This document shows positions 46,122 through 56,210 of a stretch of 64,000 nucleotides of DNA, piece by piece. The notes beneath the pieces were generated by a model. It saw only the letters and a list, made by a program, of their open reading frames with translations, made no database searches and had not been told where the DNA came from. Source of the stretch: Harmothoe impar (taxonomy: Eukaryota; Annelida; Polychaeta; Phyllodocida; Polynoidae); assembly GCA_947462335.1 (NCBI GenBank), contig OX381716.1, positions 10,426,861 through 10,490,860 of the forward strand. Direction: 5' to 3'. Made by a program: the position numbers and the translations under genes. The stretch's first letter is position 1. The number at the start of each line of letters is the position of its first letter.

Positions 46122-46177
46122 GAAGTCTGATCGGCAGTGCAGCTTAGTGGATCGGCCCAAAGTAGGGCTGTGGCCTA

Positions 46178-46456
46178 AATAGCCTGGGCTCCACTGGGGC
46201 GACACAAGCCCCTGCGAAACGAGGTGATCCTCCTAATGTTATGTTCTTGTATATTTCGCCTCATTTCGCTTCATTTCGCGGCAGTGTCGCCCTAAGTATC
46301 GCCAGGAGCAGGGCGAAATCAGGGCGAAATCAGGGCGAAATCAGGGCGAAATGGGGCGAAATGAGGCGAAATGAGGCGAAATATACAGAACAAAACATTA
46401 AAAGAATCGCCTCGTTTCGCAGGGACCTGTGTCGCCCTAGTGGAGCCCAGGCTTAT
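46178..46456. repeat. MITE family M13 with GCGAAAT repeats
   Basis: AGCCTGGGCTCCACTGGGGCGACAC and its inverse GTGTCGCCCTAGTGGAGCCCAGGCT as ends. CCCTGCGAAACGAGG/CCTCGTTTCGCAGGG lie inside, with a short AGGGCGAAATC tandem array at 46309-46380. Confidence 0.85.
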
Positions 46457-46706
46457 GTGAGTTAGGCTTATTCGCGAGGTTTTTACGACAAAATAAAAAA
46501 TATCCAACTGTGCAGCATCCAGTGCAAACCAACGGGACATGAGACCTGCCACCTGGAGGGTATACAACACACTACAGGTGAATAGCTCCCTGTGTGGACT
46601 GCAGCGGCAACCAAGGGTGGACTTACTTGCCAAATATACTCATTATTATGAGTATAATTATAGGATCGACCCATGGTACAATACCAGGGAGGGGTGGGGG
46701 GTACCA

Positions 46707-47080
46707 AGAGCCGTAGCGCCATCCTCATTGAGTGGAAACAACACACAGTCATTTTTAACCATATTTTAAGCTGTTATTACACAAAAGCTATTCAAGTTTA
46801 ATTTCTGTTGTATTTTTTCCTGGGAAAATTTCACCTTTTCCAAGTTATATTTCAATGTAGCATTATAAAGCTTCTGTCGTTATCTCAATATGAGGGTTTG
46901 ATTCATTCTTTCTCAATGCAGTACAAATGTACTGGGGGTAGGCCATATGACCATGGCCCTCCTACAGCCCAGTGGTGCCACATCATACCAATCATGTATA
47001 CTAAAGACCTTCCCAGAGGTTTGGACACACTGGACTGTACAGTGCAGCCTGGAACCTGCACTGCTGGAATCTGGTTCTTC
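46707..47080 (+). pseudogene. Duplicated 3' end of a protease C paralogue
   Basis: Starts AAGAGCCGTAGC, i.e. the last codons and stop of protease C exon 5, and follows its 3' flank closely to the TGGACTGTACAGTG block. The coding exons are absent, so this is a truncated duplicate. Confidence 0.7.
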
Positions 47081-47087
47081 TAGGCTG

Positions 47088-47410
47088 GCAGGGGTAGACA
47101 CTAACGCTGGCCCGGAAACAAATGGCCCGTAGTTTTCTGCAAAATAGCATTCCCACAGGCCCGGGTGCCCCACAGGAGGATTTTGGAAACATTTAAAGAA
47201 AGTTTGCCTGACAACTATAGTCATGCAATATATTGTTGGAAAGATGAAAATGTGCCCGAATCAATAATATTGATTTCAGTCTTTCATAGAACAATCAGAA
47301 ATATACTTTTTTACTCTTAAAGAAACATCGATCATTGGCCCACAGATCTTGGTCCGGGCCCGTAGTTTTCTAGCGCTACAGGCCCGGGTGGCCCACAGCT
47401 GAAAAAGTTG
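47088..47410. repeat. MITE family M12
   Basis: CAGGGGTAGACACTAACGCTGGCCCGG ... GGCCCGGGTGGCCCACAGCTG, inserted in the duplicated 3' flank just left of element 2. Confidence 0.7.
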
Positions 47411-47429
47411 GGCTGGTGCAGCTGCATAT

Positions 47430-47435
47430 AATATG
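47430..47435. repeat. Target-site duplication of element 2, left
   Basis: AATATG, identical to 56601-56606. Confidence 0.92.
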
Positions 47436-47830
47436 AGTAGTATAGTATGTATCGGAACGGGACTATAGTTAAGTACTGTTTATTACTCAATCGACATGCA
47501 GCCAATCAGAGGCCTCCATTTGGTCACGTGACCCCCTCATTTGCATAATTACGTAATAGGCCACGCCCCCTCATTTGCATAATTACGTAATAGGCCACGC
47601 CCCCTTGATCACCAGCCAATCAGGGCCGCCATTTGGTCACGTGACTCCCACGTGACCCCCTCATTTGCATAATAGACCACGCCCCCTTGATCACGTGACC
47701 CCCTCATTTGCATAGTAGACTACGCCCCTTTGATCACCAGCCAATCAGTGGCTTCCATTTGGTCAGGTGACTCCCTCATTTGCATAATCATGGATCACGT
47801 GACCCCCTCATTTGCATAATAGGACCACAC
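47436..47830 (+). repeat. Left TIR of element 2
   Basis: Outer 190 bp almost identical to the inverted right end, inner part ~90%. Seven ATTTGCAT octamers occur at 47539, 47573, 47663, 47706, 47778, 47810 and, just beyond, 47914. They alternate with GGTCACGTGACC E-boxes, CCACGCCCCC boxes, ATTACGTAAT palindromes and CAGCCAATCAG boxes. Confidence 0.9.
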
Positions 47831-47989
47831 CCTCTTGGTCACGTGACCGGAAGCGCTCTTTATTTAGAGAATAGGCCACACCCCCTTGGTCACGTGACTT
47901 GACCCCCTCCCTCATTTGCATAATATAGACAATAGACAGACTACGCTTCCCTTTTGGTCACATGACTTGGACTAGCTAATGGGAGGCTT

Positions 47990-48120
47990 CTATAAGGGGC
48001 GAGGGGAGGGGAGGGGGGGGGGGAGGGGGGCACTTTAAGATGCATGGGGAGGGGAGGGGGGGAGGGGGGCACTATTTATGGGGTGGGCGGGCACTTGGGG
48101 GGGAGGGGGGGCTTTTGGGG
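47990..48120 (+). other. G-rich tract
   Basis: ~130 bp with dozens of GGGG runs on the + strand (GGGGAGGGGAGGGGGGGG pattern), able in principle to form several G-quadruplexes. It lies just inside the left TIR. Confidence 0.85.
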
Positions 48121-48160
48121 TCTGCTTGGGAGAAAAAAAAAAAATTATCTGATCTCTAGG

Positions 48161-48210
48161 GAATCGCTTCCTCTCTACCCCCCTTTAGGGGGGTAGGGAG
48201 GAGGCGAGTC
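48161..48210. other. 50-nt hairpin, pre-miRNA-like
   Basis: GAATCGCTTCCTCTCTACC ... / ... GGGTAGGGAGGAGGCGAGTC. With G-U pairs a ~23-bp stem with one mismatch and a TTTA loop forms. Confidence 0.75.
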
Positions 48211-48395
48211 GGAGGTGACTGTAGAGGAGTTTTTCGGTGACTTGATGCCTTTCAAACGACTGTGCTGATAGTTGATGAATTTGACTTTTTGACTTGAATA
48301 TTTCATGCGCCTTTGTGACTTGTAAGCGAAAGCGAAAGCGACTTTGCGACCCGTAACCCTTTAAATAAAGAGGTGACTTTTGTAACCTCAGGGGG

Positions 48396-48433
48396 GAGAT
48401 CCTTCTACACCCCCACGGAGTAGAAAGGATCTC
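48396..48433. other. 38-nt hairpin
   Basis: GAGATCCTTCTAC and TAGAAAGGATCTC arms with one bulge and a C-rich loop. Confidence 0.75.
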
Positions 48434-48699
48434 GGTTGATTGACTGTACTTTGACTTGTTGTTGTAAACAAAAAAAAAGAAAAAAAAAAAATCAATGAAT
48501 AGAACGACCCCCTCATTGCTAACAAAGGAACGACTTTTGAATTACACAAATGACCCCTCTTTTTGTAGGGGTTAGCGGTAACTCGACTTGAATTAGAGTA
48601 TTAGGGAGAGCAAAACGCGACTACACACCGTCTTAGACTGTCGTCTTACGGCCCGGATAACAATAACCCTAGTTACCTCGGTTACTGTTGCTCAATAGA

Positions 48700-50380
48700 C
48701 GGCGATGGATCTGGTCACGTGGATACTGAAAGAAGGTCTACCTATAACCACCACGCTAGTTTGAACGCGGCGGGTATGAGTCATCATGGGGCCCTTGACG
48801 GGTGGGTCCTCCCCATGCAGCCGTATGTCGAATTTAAGAAATGCCCATGTCACACGTCACTAAGGGAGAAAACGTTTTTTGAAAATATTTAGAACCCGAA
48901 TTTGAGCATTCTGGTACATTTTTAAGGACCCAGACACTGCAAAGCCGAGTACCATCCAAGAGAAAAAAAAATTTGGCGAAATGTTTAAGCTTGAAATGGC
49001 ACTTTTCTGATGCACTCTTTGAACATTTTTTTTTTCCTCATGTCACTATGGTCCATGGCACATGTGGGACTCAAGAAATGCCACATGTCCCATGTCACTT
49101 AGATGTCCGTGCCCGTGTCGTCGTATCGAATTTTAAGAAAATGCCCATGTCACCATATCGAATTTAGGGGTCTAGTGACATCAGCATGTCCGGCTATCCT
49201 CCACAAATTTAGCTCTAAAATGTTTACTTTTTTTTTTTGGGCTGATTTTTCATCATTTTAAAAAAAAACAATAGGTTGTTTGAAATGTTTGCTGTTGTAA
49301 ATAGAAACAAAAACAAAACAAAGCGCATGGTAAGATTATGTCACATTGCAAGCGGCGGGTCCGCTCGAGCCTTATTCAGCCTCTTCGTGGATCCGCGACT
49401 GCCAATGTGATCATATACTAATCACCGGTGTTTACAGTATTATATACTAAGGTATGAGACGGGTCTTACAGAAAAGGTGTCTAAAGAGCCCTGTGACCTG
49501 ATTGAAATGACGTCAGCGCCGTCTGCTCGTCAGTGCCCGGCTGTAGCCCGTAGGACATGTTATTCTGCTTTTCTGGATGTTTTGAAATATTTTGATTTAA
49601 CTGTTAATACCTGATAACAAGCCTCTGAAGCAGATTTTTGGTCGAGCACCTGTTCTCTACTCTTCCATCGATTAGCTGCTTCAGCCAAAAAAAAAATCGC
49701 GCGCGCAGTCTAGTCTATATGACGGAGTCGCTAAAGCTCTGTTTAGAGAGTGGAACTTGACCTTGAGTATAGACTCAGTACTAACTGAACGCCCCGCGGG
49801 GTCACCCCTCACGTGGGAATATGTACAAGCTCTGGTTCTTCACTTTACGGCTTGACTAAAACTGAGACGCGTCCATGATAAACTCTAGCCTTTTTTTTCC
49901 TTTACTAGGATCGAGAGAGAGATTTTAAATGGGGCGTTTATCTAAATAGCGTGGAACTAAAATCAGGCTGCGGCAGATAGTATCTCTGCGCACCTCAAGA
50001 CTCAACGTAACTTTCACTCTCCAGCAGAAGTTTAGTTGTGACTAATGATGGGCGGCGACCGTCGTGCACCGGCGGACATTGGAGAGTGTTGGAGAGCTGA
50101 ACCTTACAGACATATAAATCAATCGCTTTGGTGGAAATATCTCGCCATAGATTGGAACCAAATACTTATCTAATGGAATCGTTATCAGTTTTCAGTTTTC
50201 TTGCCGTACAAAATTTATTTCCCACTCTTCACGTGGTGATAGCTGAAGGTCGCTCGTCGTAGGTACGTGTGACCGGAACACCCTTTTTGTTTTTGGCGCG
50301 GGTTGACATCAGATTTGTACCGTACTGTCGCGATTAAGAGCTCTGAGGGAGGGCTTTTCAATTCGGTGAAGTTCTTACTC
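48700..50380. other. Element 2 non-coding stretch
   Basis: No coding frame recognised. ATGCCCATGTCAC / ATTTAAGAAATGCC blocks repeat loosely between 48830 and 49160. AGCGGCGGGTCCGC and GGATCCGCGACT near 49350 and 49390 form small inverted arms. Confidence 0.4.
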
Positions 50381-50474
50381 AGGAGCTATATACAAGCCAG
50401 GCGCTGGCGCTTATTCAAAGTCGCGATTTTAGTGCTTGAGAAAAAACATTTGGAGGCTCTTATACTCCGGCGCT

Positions 50475-50487
50475 TATAAAAGACCGG
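50475..50487 (+). promoter_or_regulatory. TATA motif upstream of the 117-aa gene
   Basis: TATAAAAGACCGG, ~185 bp before ATG 50670. Closest match in element 1 is TATAAAAGACTGA at 16471-16483 (- strand), also ~215 bp before a start. Confidence 0.55.
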
Positions 50488-50669
50488 CACGCTTTTCAAC
50501 ACTAGTTGCTTTATCGCGACCGTACGGTATGACTTCGGTGTCAAAAGATCCCAAACTCCAAATAAGGAAGTGAAACGACGTCGTCTGTCTACCTCGTGCG
50601 CGTCATAGCGTCGTCGAAAATAGTGTGACGTCAGCATCTCTCAGGCGGCTAGGAAGTCAGTTCGACAAA

Positions 50670-51023
50670 ATGGCTCACGGAGTGAACTTCGTGGCCGTTT
50701 CTCGATCTATGATCGATGCGGCCGTGGAGAAGGAATTCGTAGCCGTGCAACAGAGAGAGGAGGCGGAGAGACAGAACTTCGTGGCCGTTTCTCGATCTAT
50801 GATCGATGCGGCCGTGGAGAAGCAGTTCGTAGCCTCGCTACAGAGAGAGGAGAGACAGCGGACTGCTGCTGAAGCAGAGGGTGTGGTGGATGAGCTGATC
50901 GAGAACGTCGCTGATCAACTCATCCGCCGGTGCGTGGAGCAGGTCAAGCAGCAAGTCTGCATGGAGGAAGGCTTACCGCCCGCCGTGCTGGAGGAGCTGC
51001 TGAAGGACTGCCACGCGTTATGA
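50670..51023 (+). CDS. 117-aa element 2 protein with internal duplication
   Basis: ATG 50670 has a good context (ACAAAATGG). The frame opens further upstream only at a GTG. A 25-residue unit is present twice in tandem: NFVAVSRSMIDAAVEK near residue 5 and again near residue 34, with E/Q and other differences. The C-terminal half is a charged helical segment (VDELIENVADQLIRRCVEQV, then LPPAVLEELLKDC), probably a coiled coil. Family not recognised. The near-identical repeat at DNA level shows recent duplication. It is the only compact gene-like frame in the left two thirds of element 2 and has its own TATA motif. Confidence 0.6.
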   Translation: MAHGVNFVAVSRSMIDAAVEKEFVAVQQREEAERQNFVAVSRSMIDAAVEKQFVASLQREERQRTAAEAEGVVDELIENVADQLIRRCVEQVKQQVCMEEGLPPAVLEELLKDCHAL

Positions 51024-51074
51024 CCACGCCCTCCGCTTCAGCAGCAAGGTCCCTGCGACCCTCTCTCTACCAAA

Positions 51075-51090
51075 CGGTCCTTTTAAGGAC
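51075..51090. other. 16-bp perfect palindrome
   Basis: GGTCCTTTTAAGGACC, ~50 bp after the stop of the 117-aa gene. Possibly part of its 3' end. Confidence 0.7.
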
Positions 51091-51251
51091 CAACCACTGA
51101 TCACAAAAGTTGAAAATCAATCTCAATATAATATACGCATCAGAAAAACCCTAATACGCTATACACTGAAACCCTGTTGAGTAGGTAGATCGAGTTGGGC
51201 ATTTTTTTTTAGGAAGAGCAATCAGGTCATCGTGTGGAGATCATCAGGTGT

Positions 51252-51253
<2 letters not shown>

Positions 51254-51331
<78 letters not shown>
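51254..51331. repeat. (GT)n microsatellite
   Basis: 78 bp of pure TG/GT. Confidence 0.97.
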
Positions 51332-51334
<3 letters not shown>

Positions 51335-51825
51335 TTTATACAAATACAATTATTCATTCCTTTCAGCAAGAAAATTAGCTCAATGTAATCATATGATTTT
51401 AACTGCCCTACTTATCAGAGCCTTGACGACATCTGACCGCCCCCCTTTTCAAGATCTAAATGGAAATTCACCGCCACCGCTTTTCAGAGTACTGCAGCGC
51501 CATTACCTAATTCTTTTTGTATGTGAAAAAAAACAGCACTGATAAGGGGTTTAATTAGACAGATATTGGTTTCTACACTATCAAAAAAATAAAACCCTCA
51601 GCGCTTTAATGCTAAAGGTGGCAATAGTGCTTTAATGCGCTACGCCCTTTGTCGATATGCCAGTGTATGCATGCATGCAGCCCTGGTGAGGAACTCTGAG
51701 TGCCGCATTCATGACTTATGACGACAACGGGCACTGCACATTAAAGTGCTATGCGACTATTAAAGGGTTAGATCCAGTCTTGCTACAGGCATCCAGAATG
51801 CTATACCCAGAGTTGGTGGTCTGGT

Positions 51826-52700
51826 CCAGACTGCTGTACACAGATTGTAGACGGGATGGCGGGTTGCTGCCAGACTATCCCTCTGGTACGATATGCGGCT
51901 GGCGCGGCCGAGCCTGTCTTATATGATGCTGAGTCTAACTATGTATTAGATACCCTACGAGTAACTGAGAGTATGTCAAAATAATCACGGCAAACTGACT
52001 GGCGTCTTCATAGGATCATAGGGTGGTTATTATTACATAACTCAGTAACCTTTGGTTATGTGTTAGATAGAGTACACTTGGACACAGTTATTCCATATAC
52101 CCACTGCCCCACAGGGTCAAGACGAGGTGATTTAAATAATAAGACCCAGACGGGTAAAATAGCCAAAGTCAACAATGACTTGTTTGTTTTTTTTTTAGTT
52201 TTTTTTTAGCCAATATGGACAAAGAGACACGGGGTGCTGTACACAGGTTGTGGACGGGCTGGTGGGTCACTGCCAGACTATCTCCCTGGTCCGATATGCA
52301 GCCTGCGTGGCCGAGACTGTCTTATATGAGGCTGAGTCTAATTATGTATTAGATGTGCTACGAGTAACTGAGAGTGTGTCAAAATAATCACGGCAAACTG
52401 ACTGGCGACCTCATAGGTCAGTTATTATTACATAACTATTATTACATAACTCAGTAACCTTCGGTTATGTGTTAGATAGCGTGCACTTGGACACGTTTAT
52501 TCCATGTACCCGCTGCCCCACAGGGTCAACACGAGGTGTTTAAATAATAAGACCCAGACGGGTAAAATAGCCAAGTCAACAATGTCCTGTTTTTTTTAGC
52601 CAATATGGACAAAGAGAAACGGGGTGCTGTACACAGCTTGTGAACGGGGTGGCGGGTCGCTGCCAGACTATCCCCTGGTCCGATATGCAGTAAATTTTCT
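51826..52700. repeat. ~395-bp tandem repeat, about 2.2 copies
   Basis: GCTGTACACAG marks each unit at 51833, 52235 and 52625 (periods 402 and 390). Shared blocks include CTGCCAGACTATC, TTAGATACCCTACGAGTAACTGAGAG and CCACAGGGTCAA. No frame stays open through the unit, so it is probably structural or regulatory. Confidence 0.85.
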
Positions 52701-52950
52701 GCACCGTGTGACAACGACCGATCAGCTACCAACCTATTTTTGGTTATTTTTCTATTCAGTTTTTGATCAGCGCACTTTATTATCGTGGTTTTTTTTTTTT
52801 TAATTTTTTAATCATAAATAATATGTAGACTTGGAAAAAAAAAAGAGAGCTGACATGTCGCTGTTTTGTCACTAAACCCAAAGACCCACCCACCCCGTAG
52901 GAAGGGTGGACGTTTGTGAACGTTCCCTTAGGTCTCTATTCTTTATTTAT

Positions 52951-53095
52951 TGTGTGGCCCCTAAAGAGGGGCCAACCAACTGACACTGTCAGTTGGTTAG
53001 TAGATGCTACTCAACATGGGCGTAATTAATTACACCTAGTGTTGAGAAACAACATGACTGAGCTCAAAAGGCCCCCGTTGGGTGGGGGCCCTTGT
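52951..53095. other. Cluster of four hairpins
   Basis: TGGCCCC/GGGGCCA (52955-52974); AACCAACTGACA/TGTCAGTTGGTT (52974-52998, 25 bp, nearly loopless); CTCAACA/TGTTGAG (53010-53046) enclosing GTAATTAATTAC; GGCCCCC/GGGGGCC (53070-53090). Four in ~140 bp, end to end. Confidence 0.8.
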
Positions 53096-53099
53096 GGCA

Positions 53100-53920
53100 C
53101 AACGAGTTGGTCCGTTTTTCAGATTACCCACTCGGCGAGAGTTTCTGCCTATGTATCTTTTATAAAGCCTTAGATATGGTGTGGTATTTTTCATCTCGCT
53201 ATAGTTTAGTTGGTATTCAAAGAAACTGCCTCATTTCTATCAGAAATACACAATATTGAATTGTTTTTATATTTTAATATATTCAGAAGCACACTTTGTT
53301 GCCTATATAGCTCATTATGCGTTGAAATGTTCGCGAGCATCGTAGGAATGTACAAATCCCCTATTGTGGCGCCATCTGACGAAAGAGCAAGGAACTATAC
53401 GTGACCTGAACCCCGCCCTCAGCGCGTTCGTTATTCGCATCTTTGACAGCGACTAAGAGACGCTCAAACTGTCTCTTATTTAGTTTGAACTTATCACAAA
53501 TTTGTCTTTGATAGGTCGTAGATCGACTTCTGACTTTTTAGTTAGAATAAAAAACAAGTGACGCCGCCACAGACCCGCGCATTAACGCGCTCCGCCGTCT
53601 TCAGAGGGCCGAGTCTATAGTACAGTAGATTCTACTGTGTACTTACACTAACAGTGCTACATATACATACCTGAGTCATAAGTGGGTTTTTTTTTTTTGG
53701 TTTTTTAGGGGAAAAAAAGTGATCTACTCACCCAAACCGCTATTAGTAGGTAACCTGTATGACCCATGCCGCAAACATCTGCCTCGTGACTGATAGTGTA
53801 CCGGTGGTGAAGTGCTGTTGCAAGAACAATTGAGGCTCTTTATATAGCTGAGAGAGCGAATGGACTAATCTTGTTTTCACCTTGAGCCCCACCCTATTCC
53901 AGAGAGGGTATCAAAAATCG
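53100..53920. other. Element 2 non-coding stretch
   Basis: No supported frame or repeat; T-rich runs near 53685. Confidence 0.35.
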
Positions 53921-53924
53921 CATG

Positions 53925-54505
53925 TACACGTATATGGGCTTATAGCTGGTGAATAGATAAGGCGGGGCACCTGTGTATACTAAGACTCCAGGGGGCGTTT
54001 TAACGACAGGTGTGACGCGCCAGCCCGTGGAGGGAGCTTTTTTGTTTTTCACCTAGAGAGCGTATACAAAGCCTACAGGGGGTGATTAACGCCAGGTGTG
54101 ACGCGCCAGCCGGTGGCCGGATCACCTCATCTTCTAAGCTTTTGTTTTCACCTAGAGAGGGGATCGAGAGTGTATACAAAAAACTACAGGGATGTTTAAC
54201 GCGGCCAGCTGCCTACATGCTATAGTCTAAGCCTGTTTTCAGCTAGAGAGGGATCTACATCACCTAAGCCCTTTCCACCCTTAAATCGATCTGATAATTA
54301 CCATAAAGAAGAGTAATGCGCGTTACATGTATATGGGCTTATAGCTGAGTAAGAGCTTAAGATGCTAGTCAACTGTGTATGCAAAAAAACAAACTACAGG
54401 GGGTGTCTAAAGTCGATTGTCATGCGCCAGCGGGCGGACAGAAGTCTGCCACTCTAGCTGTGACTACAAGCGCGTGCGTGTGGTAGACAGCTTAAATCAA
54501 ACACG
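53925..54505. repeat. Repeated regulatory-type modules upstream of the Ala-rich gene, element 2
   Basis: Three to four diverged ~120-bp modules built of GTGTATACAAA, CTACAGGGGGTG, AGGTGTGACGCGCCAGCC and TTTTCACCTAGAGAG. TATATGGGCTTATAGCTG occurs twice. GCGTGTGGTAGACAGCTTAAATC at 54474 matches element 1 near 16803. Confidence 0.65.
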
Positions 54506-54743
54506 AGTTAAGCTCCTTATAGCTTCCTACTGTCTGCGGATTCGAGTCTTTTGTTTTTTTCATGTATTTCCTCGGAGGGTCGAACAGGATTAAAAGATGT
54601 AACGAACCCGCGCCTACACAGGTAGACAGCCGGTCGCCTTCCTAGTGAGAGTTTTCCTCCTGAGTTAAGAAGCTTATCTCGGAGCCTAGTACATAAGCGA
54701 GAGTGAAACATGAGTCCCACACACTTCTTCAACCACCTTCAGC

Positions 54744-56054
54744 ATGGCGTCATCAGGAATCACTCTACGTTCTACCGAATGTGAGCAATCCCAACACTAC
54801 TACAGAGCCGCGACAACACCACATGAGGAGACGTCCATGTTTACTGATGAGTCAACAAGTAGCAAGGTGGAGGTTGGTTTTTATCAAGATTCGTACGGGT
54901 GGCTGGAAAGTGTGAGGGCTACTTCTGCAGCTAATGCTGCTGCTCGTGCAAAACGTGAAGCTCGTAAGGTGGAAGTTGGTTTTTATCAAGATTCGTACGG
55001 GTGGCTGGAAAGTGTGAGGGCTACTTCTGCAGCTAATGCTGCTGCTCGTGCAAAACGTGAAGCTCGTATCGCTGTTCGTGCTACACATGTAGCATACGAA
55101 GTTGCCAATGCTGCTAACAACGTTGCTGTTACTCTCGCCGCTGCTGCTCGTGCTGCTAATCTTTTTGCTACTGTTTCCGCTCTTGCTACCGATGCTGCTG
55201 CTACTGATGCTGCAACGTCTGCTAAAAGTGTCGCTGTTGCGGCTGCTGCTAGGGCTAATGCTATTAATGCTTGTACAGCTGCTAAAAAAATAGCCTGTTT
55301 TGCTTATGCTAGTCGCAGTGTCGCTGTTACGGCTATGACTGATGCCCATGATGCTAAGTTACGGGCTTCTGCTTTTGCTGAAGATGCTGTTGATGCTCAA
55401 GATGTTGCTGCTGCTGCTGCTACTGCTGCTGATGAGGCTGCTGCTGCCGCTGCTGCTGCTGCTGAAGATGCTGCTGCTGCTGCGGCTGATGCTCTAGACA
55501 CCTATGACGCTGCTGCTCTAGACACCTATGACGCTGCTGCTGCTGAAGATACTGCTGCCGCTGCTGCTACTGCTGCTGCTGAAGATGCTGCTGCCGCTGC
55601 TCTAGACACCTATGACGCGGCTGCTGCTGCTTTTGCTGAAGCTACTGTTGATGCTGCTGCTGCTACTGCTGCTGCCGCTGCTGCTACTGCTGCTGCCACT
55701 GCTCTAGACACCTATGACGCTCCTGCTACTCCTGCTCTAGACACCTATGATGCTGCTGCTGCTGCTGCTGCCACTGCTCTAGACACCTATGACGCTCCTG
55801 CTACTCCTGCTCTAGACACCTATGATGCTGCTGCTGCTGCTGCTGCCACTGCTCTAGACACCTATGACACTCCTGCTACTCCTGCTCTAGACACCAATGA
55901 TGCTGCTGCTGCTGCTGCTGCTGAAGATGCTGCTGCTGCTGCTGCACTAGTCATCTATGACGTGGCTACTGCTCTAGACACTTATGACGCAGCTGCTGCT
56001 GCTGCTGCTGCTGAAGATGCTGCTGCTGCTGCTGCTCTAGACACCTATGACTGA
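54744..56054 (+). CDS. Large alanine-rich protein beside the right TIR, element 2
   Basis: 436 aa from ATG 54744 (CAGCATGG). After a unique N-terminus, a 34-residue unit starting KVEVGFYQDSYGWLESVRAT is present twice in perfect tandem. Then follow ~130 residues of Ala-rich helix-like sequence with Arg, Asn and Lys. The C-terminal ~190 residues are poly-Ala with the acidic repeat ALDTYDA (about 12 copies, with variants) and AED. Third-base variation in GCN codons and conservation of the LDTYD frame support translation. Cellular role unknown. It is positioned like the Ala-rich gene of element 1, ending ~155 bp from the TIR. Repeat expansion and contraction are likely. Confidence 0.65.
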   Translation: MASSGITLRSTECEQSQHYYRAATTPHEETSMFTDESTSSKVEVGFYQDSYGWLESVRATSAANAAARAKREARKVEVGFYQDSYGWLESVRATSAANAAARAKREARIAVRATHVAYEVANAANNVAVTLAAAARAANLFATVSALATDAAATDAATSAKSVAVAAAARANAINACTAAKKIACFAYASRSVAVTAMTDAHDAKLRASAFAEDAVDAQDVAAAAATAADEAAAAAAAAAEDAAAAAADALDTYDAAALDTYDAAAAEDTAAAAATAAAEDAAAAALDTYDAAAAAFAEATVDAAAATAAAAAATAAATALDTYDAPATPALDTYDAAAAAAATALDTYDAPATPALDTYDAAAAAAATALDTYDTPATPALDTNDAAAAAAAEDAAAAAALVIYDVATALDTYDAAAAAAAAEDAAAAAALDTYD

Positions 56055-56094
56055 AAACATAGTAGGCGTTATTTACAAACACTGCTGTTACCTA

Positions 56095-56210
56095 TGCCTA
56101 AACTTAGTAGGTCTTATTTACAAACAAGAGAGCCACGTGGTGTTGTTTACAAACAAAGAGAGCCACGTGGTGTTGTTTACAAACAAAGATAGTCACGTGA
56201 TGTTGTTGTG
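56095..56210. promoter_or_regulatory. Forkhead/E-box repeat array at the inner edge of the right TIR
   Basis: Three units of TTTACAAACAAAGAGAGCCACGTGGTGTTG type. The same unit forms the inner part of the element 1 TIRs (8057-8137), linking the two elements beyond their tips. Confidence 0.8.

Noticed and set aside
50386..50637. 83-codon - strand frame
   Set aside because: Lies over the promoter region of the 117-aa gene, has no recognisable features and no supporting context.
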